A stretch of 9,359 nt of DNA from Candidatus Heimdallarchaeota archaeon (GTDB lineage Archaea > Asgardarchaeota > Heimdallarchaeia > JABLTI01), in contig DAOVHJ010000074.1 in assembly GCA_030671945.1 (NCBI GenBank), forward strand, positions 1 to 9,359, written 5' to 3'. Position 1 is the stretch's first letter; every line of letters starts with the position of its first letter. Below, piece by piece: positions 5,306 through 9,359 of this stretch. Both the position numbers and the translations under genes were made by a program. The notes under the pieces are model-generated. The model was not told the origin of the DNA. It searched no databases and saw only the letters and a program-made list of their open reading frames with translations.

Positions 5306-6772
5306 TTGGTAAATAAATTAATTAATTCTGAGTTAGTTGAGGAAGATTTAACTAAGTTTGATGATTCCGATCAGAATTCTGATTCTTCTAGTAATAAAAT
5401 TCAAGAAAACAATGATGTACCTGAAATTGAGCTAGATCAGCTAGAAGCAGACGAAGCTGTTGGTGAGTTATTTGAAAAAATAAATCCTTTAACAATTCCT
5501 TCTATAATTGTAGGGGTAATTTTACTCATAATCACATTTACTAAATTGCTAGATGGTCATCCAATTGGAACCATAATTGTTGGTTTCGCAGGTGGTTTAG
5601 CTTTTGTCTTTGGTTGTTCTGAATTAATTATTTTCGGAGTAAAGGGTATTGGCCAGAAACTGAATTGGTCCCAGTATTTTATGGGAATCATAGCAGCTAT
5701 TGGTGCGGATATAAGTGATGTAGTTGTAGTAACAATTCTTCTTACTCGAGCGAAAAAACTAAGTGCAACTGGATTAGCAGAAAATATTGCTTTGGCTAAT
5801 GATCTAACTCTCACAAGTATTACTCTTGTCCTTACAACAGTGCTGATCAACACACTAATACTTGGAGTTACAATGTTAGTTTTGACAAGGAAGAAACCAT
5901 TCAAACTACCTCAAGCGCTAACTAACACAGAATCAAATCTTGTCCTAGCAATGGCCATATTCTCATTAATACTTATGGCGTATGGATTCACACATAATTC
6001 ACTAGATATTGCTCAATTCGATAGAGCATTTGAAGGAGTAATTGGAGTAGCTTTATTGTCTTTCTATATTCTATTCATAGTTTTCATGATAGGAGATGCA
6101 AAAACAAAAAGCACAGGCAAAATTGGTCCACAAACACTGATAACAGAATATTTTCCAGAGGAAAATGATCATGAACATGAAAAAGAAGATGGCGTTCCTC
6201 AAGAAAACAAACTGAAAAATTTCATCAAAAATATATTCGGTAAAAATCATGAGGATGAAGAAGGAGAACAATTTGTTGCGCTCAGAAGATTTCCGTGGTA
6301 TATTCTGGTAATTGTTTTTGCAGTAGGAATAGCTGGTATAGTTTCTGGAGGTACAATGATTTCTGGTTCAATAGAAAGTGGTTTAGAAATCATTAGCTTG
6401 CCAATTCTAGTCTATAGTGTTATTGTAGGTTTTGTTTCATCAACCCCAGAAGCTACGATAACTATGAGAGCAATTCTTGATCCTGAGAAAGAAGATGTTG
6501 AAATTGGTCTTGTCCACCAAGTTTCATCTATAAATCAAACGTTCTTCTTGCTTTTTGGATTTCCGTTCCTCTTTGCATCGATCATAAATGTCGATATCCC
6601 TGTTGCGTTAGATACGACGTTAGTCTTTACGGGAATATTTGTGATCTCACTTGCGTTGCACCTGACGATTATTGATGATAATCACTTTGATCGTGTAGAA
6701 GGAATGCTTATACTCCTAGCATCACTGACGAGTCTATTGGCTCTTGGCGTTGTTGGTGGAATAATTAGCTAG
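5306..6772 (+). CDS. CaCA-like (Na+/Ca2+ exchanger superfamily) membrane protein A
   Basis: This 488-residue membrane protein should exchange cations, perhaps Ca2+ against Na+ or H+; ion specificity is inferred from the superfamily. An acidic Ser/Asp/Glu-rich tail (about 9-60, containing EADEA at 47-51) precedes two membrane halves. The first half has segments near 63-81, 86-111, 123-147 and 168-194, with FGCSELIIFGVKG and an alpha-1-like motif AIGADISDVVVV (131-142). The halves are joined, after helices near 212-263, by an acidic His-containing loop (about 264-328). The second half (330-488) has the alpha-2-like motif SSTPEATIT (378-386) followed by SSINQTFFLLFG. The alpha-1 acidic residue is Asp138 where Glu is usual, while alpha-2 keeps Glu382. 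The start is TTG. A paralog begins at 8770. Superfamily likely, family unnamed. Confidence 0.75.
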   Translation: MVNKLINSELVEEDLTKFDDSDQNSDSSSNKIQENNDVPEIELDQLEADEAVGELFEKINPLTIPSIIVGVILLIITFTKLLDGHPIGTIIVGFAGGLAFVFGCSELIIFGVKGIGQKLNWSQYFMGIIAAIGADISDVVVVTILLTRAKKLSATGLAENIALANDLTLTSITLVLTTVLINTLILGVTMLVLTRKKPFKLPQALTNTESNLVLAMAIFSLILMAYGFTHNSLDIAQFDRAFEGVIGVALLSFYILFIVFMIGDAKTKSTGKIGPQTLITEYFPEENDHEHEKEDGVPQENKLKNFIKNIFGKNHEDEEGEQFVALRRFPWYILVIVFAVGIAGIVSGGTMISGSIESGLEIISLPILVYSVIVGFVSSTPEATITMRAILDPEKEDVEIGLVHQVSSINQTFFLLFGFPFLFASIINVDIPVALDTTLVFTGIFVISLALHLTIIDDNHFDRVEGMLILLASLTSLLALGVVGGIIS

Positions 6773-6787
6773 TTTAACACTAATATT

Positions 6788-6826
6788 GAGGAAGATTTCC
6801 TCTTTTCTCCTTTTTTTTCTTTTTAT
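6788..6826 (+). terminator. Stem plus T-rich tract after antiporter A
   Basis: GAGGAA-GAT-TTCCTC (6788-6802) is a perfect six-base-pair stem. It is followed by a pyrimidine tract with an eight-T run (6811-6818) and a five-T run. It starts 15 bases after the TAG and should end the antiporter transcript. Confidence 0.65.
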
Positions 6827-6836
6827 TAAATGAAAG

Positions 6837-6846
6837 TTTTTAATAA
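6837..6846 (+). promoter_or_regulatory. Candidate TATA box for the aminotransferase-SCP2 gene
   Basis: GAAAG followed by TTTTTAATAA resembles BRE plus TATA, predicting a start near 6868 and a leader of about 30 bases. It lies after the upstream terminator, so this gene probably has its own transcript. Confidence 0.4.
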
Positions 6847-6887
6847 GACTAAGTATTTTGTAAACAAGTTATTTGAGATAATCAATA

Positions 6888-6895
6888 GAGTTGAT
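6888..6895 (+). promoter_or_regulatory. Weak Shine-Dalgarno for the aminotransferase-SCP2 gene
   Basis: GAGTTGAT differs by one base from GAGGTGAT, the complement of the archaeal 16S 3' end. It ends four bases before the ATG at 6900, which it supports. Confidence 0.45.
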
Positions 6896-6899
6896 TTAA

Positions 6900-8639
6900 A
6901 TGGCATCTAGGAATTCTGAGAAAGTGAAAAATGATATTAAAAAACAGTTTGAAGCAAGAACCCCGAAATCGAAGGTACTTTTTGAAAAATCATTAAAGTA
7001 CTTGCCTGGTGGCGGGACTAGAAATATTCAATATTATCCTCCTTATCCCTTCTTCGTAGATAGAGGAGAAGGATACTACTTGTACGATGTTGATGGCAAT
7101 CAATATCTCGATGTTCAGAATAATATGACAGTTTTACTCCATGGTCATGCCCATCCCAAGATTGCTGAAGCTTTAGCTAAACAAGCAAAAATGGGGACCT
7201 CACAATCAGCACCATTGGAATGTCAATTACAACTTGCTGAAATTCTCTGTGAACGAGTTCCATCAATTGAATCAATACGATTCTGCAATTCCGGAACAGA
7301 AGCAACAATGTTTACAATACGAGCAGCAAGAGCGTTTACTGGAAAAAGAGGGTTAATTAAAGCTGAAGGTGGGTATCATGGATCACACGATTATGTAATG
7401 ATAAATATGGATCCTGATTTAACTGCAGAAGGAATGCCCAAAGCATTTCCTGAAAGAGGAATTTCCGAGACCTTACTAAGAGACGTGTTTGTAGTTCCAT
7501 TCAATGATTTAGCAGCTGTAGAGAAAATCATGAAAAAACATCATAAAGACATTGCTGCCTTCATCCTAGAACCAGTCATGGGATACGGCGGTGCAGCTGA
7601 AGCTACTTTGGAATATATGAAAGGTTTACGAGAATTATGTACGAAGTATAATATTTTATTAATTTTTGATGAAGTCATCACTTTCCGGGTAGCCTATGGT
7701 GGTATACAAGAAATCGTTGGAATAAAACCGGATCTAACAGCATTGGGAAAAACCATTGGAGGAGGATTACCAATCGGAGCTTTTGGTGGAAGAAAAGAGA
7801 TAATGGAACAATTCAGTCCTCTGAAAAAAGGTTATACCATGCATTCAGGAACTTTTAGTGGAAATGCTATGTCTATGGTTGGTGGTATTACTGCTCTAGA
7901 ATTATATGATAAGGCAGCTGTTAAGAAACTGGATGTTTTGGGGAAGAAACTGCGAGATGGTTTGAGAAAGATTATGGATGAATTGGACATAAAATGCAAT
8001 GTTGGTGGCATTCAATCTATAGCCTTTATCCAATTTCCTGATGGTGTTCCAATGAATAAACAAGAAGTAGTTTTCAACACCATTCCATTCTTAGAGTTCT
8101 CAGAGTATCTACAAATTGCATTATATATTCAAGGTTTGTATGTAATAACTCGAGGGGTTACTGGTTTCATGCTTTCCACTATAATGGATGAAGCTGTAAT
8201 TGATGAAATTCTTGCTCGCTTCAGAAAAGCCATAGAAATGGTTCTCCCTCTTTATGAGGAAGTTAAACCATACAAAGGATTTTCAGGCATAATCTATACT
8301 TTACTGAAACAACTAAACAAGAACAAAGAATTTGCAGAGAAACATAAACTAGATGATTACTCATTACTATTAGTTGCAAATGATGATGCCACTGCAGTAA
8401 AAGTAGTAATAAAAAATGGGAAACTCACTTTTCACCCAATAAAGAATACCAAAGAAAACATTCGAAAAGAAAAGAAAGAATGTCATGGAGCAATTATTAC
8501 AACGAAACCTGGTTTCTTTGGTCTTGTTCTAGGAAAAACCAAACCAGTAAAAGCAATTCTCATGGGAAAGCTCAAAATCAAAGGAGTAAAATATCTCTTG
8601 AAATTCACAAAATACTTTGGATTGTTGAAAGGGCTATAA
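6900..8639 (+). CDS. Class III PLP aminotransferase fused to a C-terminal SCP2 lipid-binding domain
   Basis: Residues 1 to about 455 form a fold-type I aminotransferase related to glutamate-1-semialdehyde aminomutase. Motifs are PGGGTRN (36-42), HGHAHP (81-86), NSGTEA (130-135), YHG (159-161), FDEVITFR (256-263) and ALGKTIGGGLP (281-291) with the PLP lysine Lys284; HSGTFSGN (315-322) follows. GGGTR and DEVITFR, rather than the aminomutase NSPVR and DEVMTGFR, argue against a true HemL. Residues about 462-579 fit an SCP2 domain: LLKQLNKNKEFAEK, a strand-rich middle, TTKPGFFGLVLGKTKPVKA, then ILMGKLKIKG and a final helix. SCP2 domains bind acyl-CoA or sterol-like ligands, so a lipidic amino donor or acceptor is plausible but inferred. 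At 579 residues it is about 130 longer than its one-domain relatives. It sits between two antiporter paralogs, likely with its own promoter. Confidence 0.9.
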   Translation: MASRNSEKVKNDIKKQFEARTPKSKVLFEKSLKYLPGGGTRNIQYYPPYPFFVDRGEGYYLYDVDGNQYLDVQNNMTVLLHGHAHPKIAEALAKQAKMGTSQSAPLECQLQLAEILCERVPSIESIRFCNSGTEATMFTIRAARAFTGKRGLIKAEGGYHGSHDYVMINMDPDLTAEGMPKAFPERGISETLLRDVFVVPFNDLAAVEKIMKKHHKDIAAFILEPVMGYGGAAEATLEYMKGLRELCTKYNILLIFDEVITFRVAYGGIQEIVGIKPDLTALGKTIGGGLPIGAFGGRKEIMEQFSPLKKGYTMHSGTFSGNAMSMVGGITALELYDKAAVKKLDVLGKKLRDGLRKIMDELDIKCNVGGIQSIAFIQFPDGVPMNKQEVVFNTIPFLEFSEYLQIALYIQGLYVITRGVTGFMLSTIMDEAVIDEILARFRKAIEMVLPLYEEVKPYKGFSGIIYTLLKQLNKNKEFAEKHKLDDYSLLLVANDDATAVKVVIKNGKLTFHPIKNTKENIRKEKKECHGAIITTKPGFFGLVLGKTKPVKAILMGKLKIKGVKYLLKFTKYFGLLKGL

Positions 8640-8640
8640 G

Positions 8641-8660
8641 CTCTTTCTTTTAATTTTCAT
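8641..8660 (+). terminator. T-rich tract after the aminotransferase gene
   Basis: A pyrimidine-rich tract with T runs of three or four begins two bases after the TAA. It is weak, but it is the usual form of archaeal terminators. Confidence 0.3.
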
Positions 8661-8684
8661 CTAATGTAATAGGTGAAAGCAAAT

Positions 8685-8693
8685 AATTTAAAA
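8685..8693 (+). promoter_or_regulatory. Candidate TATA box for antiporter B
   Basis: AATTTAAAA lies about 80 bases before the ATG at 8770; transcription would begin near 8715. A small GAACA-TTTTT-TGTTC stem (8732-8746) would fall in the leader. Pattern-based and weak. Confidence 0.3.
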
Positions 8694-8752
8694 GGAACGA
8701 TTACAAGATAAACTCACAAATATTTGGTCTTGAACATTTTTTGTTCCCTACA

Positions 8753-8757
8753 GAGGT
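8753..8757 (+). promoter_or_regulatory. Shine-Dalgarno for antiporter B
   Basis: GAGGT, extended to GAGGTAATC (one mismatch to the 16S complement), lies 12 bases before ATG 8770-8772. The spacing is long but comparable to that of the paralog upstream. Confidence 0.5.
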
Positions 8758-8769
8758 AATCGGAAACAA

Positions 8770-9359
8770 ATGAGTAAACCCCCGCTTAAAACGACTGAAG
8801 AAATTGAAGGTTATGAAGAACTGGAAGATTGGGATTTACCCCCTGTTATTACTGAAGAAGATGACAGTCCAGAAATTTTAGAAATTATTGAAGCAGATGA
8901 AGCAATTGAAACCATATTCACAAATATCCACAAAACAACAATAATATCAACAGTTATAGGACTTTTATTTGGTATTGCTTTTATCGTTCTAGAAAGAATT
9001 TTGCCTGAAGGTAGCTATCTCATTCTGAAAATGTTAATTGGTTTTGCTGCAGGATTATTCCTTGTTTTTGGAGCTTCTGAGATTATCATACTCGGTGTTA
9101 AGGGTATGAGTGATAAACTGAACTGGAACCCCTACTTAGAAGGACTTTTACAAGCAATAGGTGCTGCATTAGCTGAACTAATAGTAGTTATGATTTTATT
9201 AATCAAATCAAATAGATATAGAATAAATGGTGACACCGTAGCTGCTGATAATATGGCAACGACTGCCATTGTTTTGATACTTGCAACGGTTATAATCAAT
9301 ATCTTCTTCTTAGGAATAGCTATGATTTTTGTGTCTCGAGACAAACCATTTGGTTTACC
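8770..9359 (+). CDS. CaCA-like membrane protein B, N-terminal part (paralog of A)
   Basis: The gene runs off the window after 196 residues with no stop. It has the same plan as the antiporter-like protein at 5306: an acidic N-terminal tail (about 9-52, with EADEA at 41-45), then membrane segments near 58-76, 84-110, 122-145 and 163-188. The segment FGASEIIILGVKG and the KLNW loop are nearly identical in both. The alpha-1-like motif reads AIGAALAELIVV (129-140), with Glu136 in the position taken by Asp138 in paralog A; this is closer to the usual exchanger motif. The second half, with alpha-2, lies outside the window. DNA similarity between the two is patchy, so the duplication is old. Probable cation exchange across the cell membrane, inferred from the superfamily. 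Confidence 0.75.
   Translation, partial: MSKPPLKTTEEIEGYEELEDWDLPPVITEEDDSPEILEIIEADEAIETIFTNIHKTTIISTVIGLLFGIAFIVLERILPEGSYLILKMLIGFAAGLFLVFGASEIIILGVKGMSDKLNWNPYLEGLLQAIGAALAELIVVMILLIKSNRYRINGDTVAADNMATTAIVLILATVIINIFFLGIAMIFVSRDKPFGL

Noticed and set aside
5557..6271. Two minus-strand open frames within exchanger A
   Set aside because: Both are antisense to a gene with clear membrane segments and motifs; neither has a ribosome binding site or recognisable domain.
6900..8264. Calling the aminotransferase a true glutamate-1-semialdehyde aminomutase (HemL)
   Set aside because: GGGTR and DEVITFR replace the HemL-type motifs, there is an added SCP2 domain, and no other haem-synthesis gene is nearby.
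9132..9344. Minus-strand open frame of 70 codons
   Set aside because: It is antisense to the start of exchanger B, which shares conserved motifs with its paralog in the plus-strand frame.
1..9359. CRISPR array, tRNA or rRNA genes, insertion sequence
   Set aside because: No regularly spaced repeats, cloverleaf sequence, rRNA block, transposase or terminal inverted repeats with target duplication were found by eye.

Overview
The window looks archaeal. It is AT-rich (roughly one third G+C by eye, not counted), carries a cupin-type phosphoglucose isomerase typical of archaea, and shows TATA-like boxes about 25-45 nt ahead of several genes plus GAGGT-type ribosome binding sites ahead of others. 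The mix of a BtpA-family protein, a TPR protein, a CoA-pyrophosphatase-type Nudix enzyme, an SCP2 domain and Ca2+/cation-antiporter-like membrane proteins would suit an Asgard archaeon, perhaps of the Heimdall group. That placement is inference; no rRNA or tRNA gene is present to settle it.

Layout. (1) 1-178, plus: C-terminal end of a BtpA/SgcQ-family TIM-barrel protein. (2) 202-1185, minus: nine-repeat TPR protein, convergent with the first gene and divergent from the next. (3) 1325-1897, plus: Nudix hydrolase of the CoA pyrophosphatase type. (4) 2013-2879, plus: unrecognised multi-spanning membrane protein with a His/Trp/Asp-rich loop, its own TATA box and a T-rich terminator. (5) 2880-3288: a convergent intergenic stretch full of inverted repeats, including two plus-strand hairpins with GAAA loops, a third strong hairpin, and an interrupted minus-strand open frame. 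(6) 5124 down to 3289, minus: a likely two-gene operon, cupin phosphoglucose isomerase then a lone OppD/DppD-type ABC ATPase. (7) 5125-5305: divergent promoter region with a perfect palindrome. (8) 5306 to the end, plus: CaCA-like antiporter, aminotransferase fused to an SCP2 lipid-binding domain, then a second, paralogous CaCA-like antiporter cut by the window edge.

Functional reading. Sugar-phosphate metabolism (isomerase) is next to peptide-type uptake (ABC ATPase). The most unusual block is the last one: a class III PLP aminotransferase with a C-terminal SCP2 domain, bracketed by two divergent paralogs of a cation/Ca2+ exchanger-like family with a shared acidic N-terminal tail. The fusion suggests amino-group transfer on a lipid-like substrate, but substrate and any link to the antiporters are inferred from domain content and position only. 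I see no CRISPR array, tRNA, rRNA, insertion sequence or phage gene.
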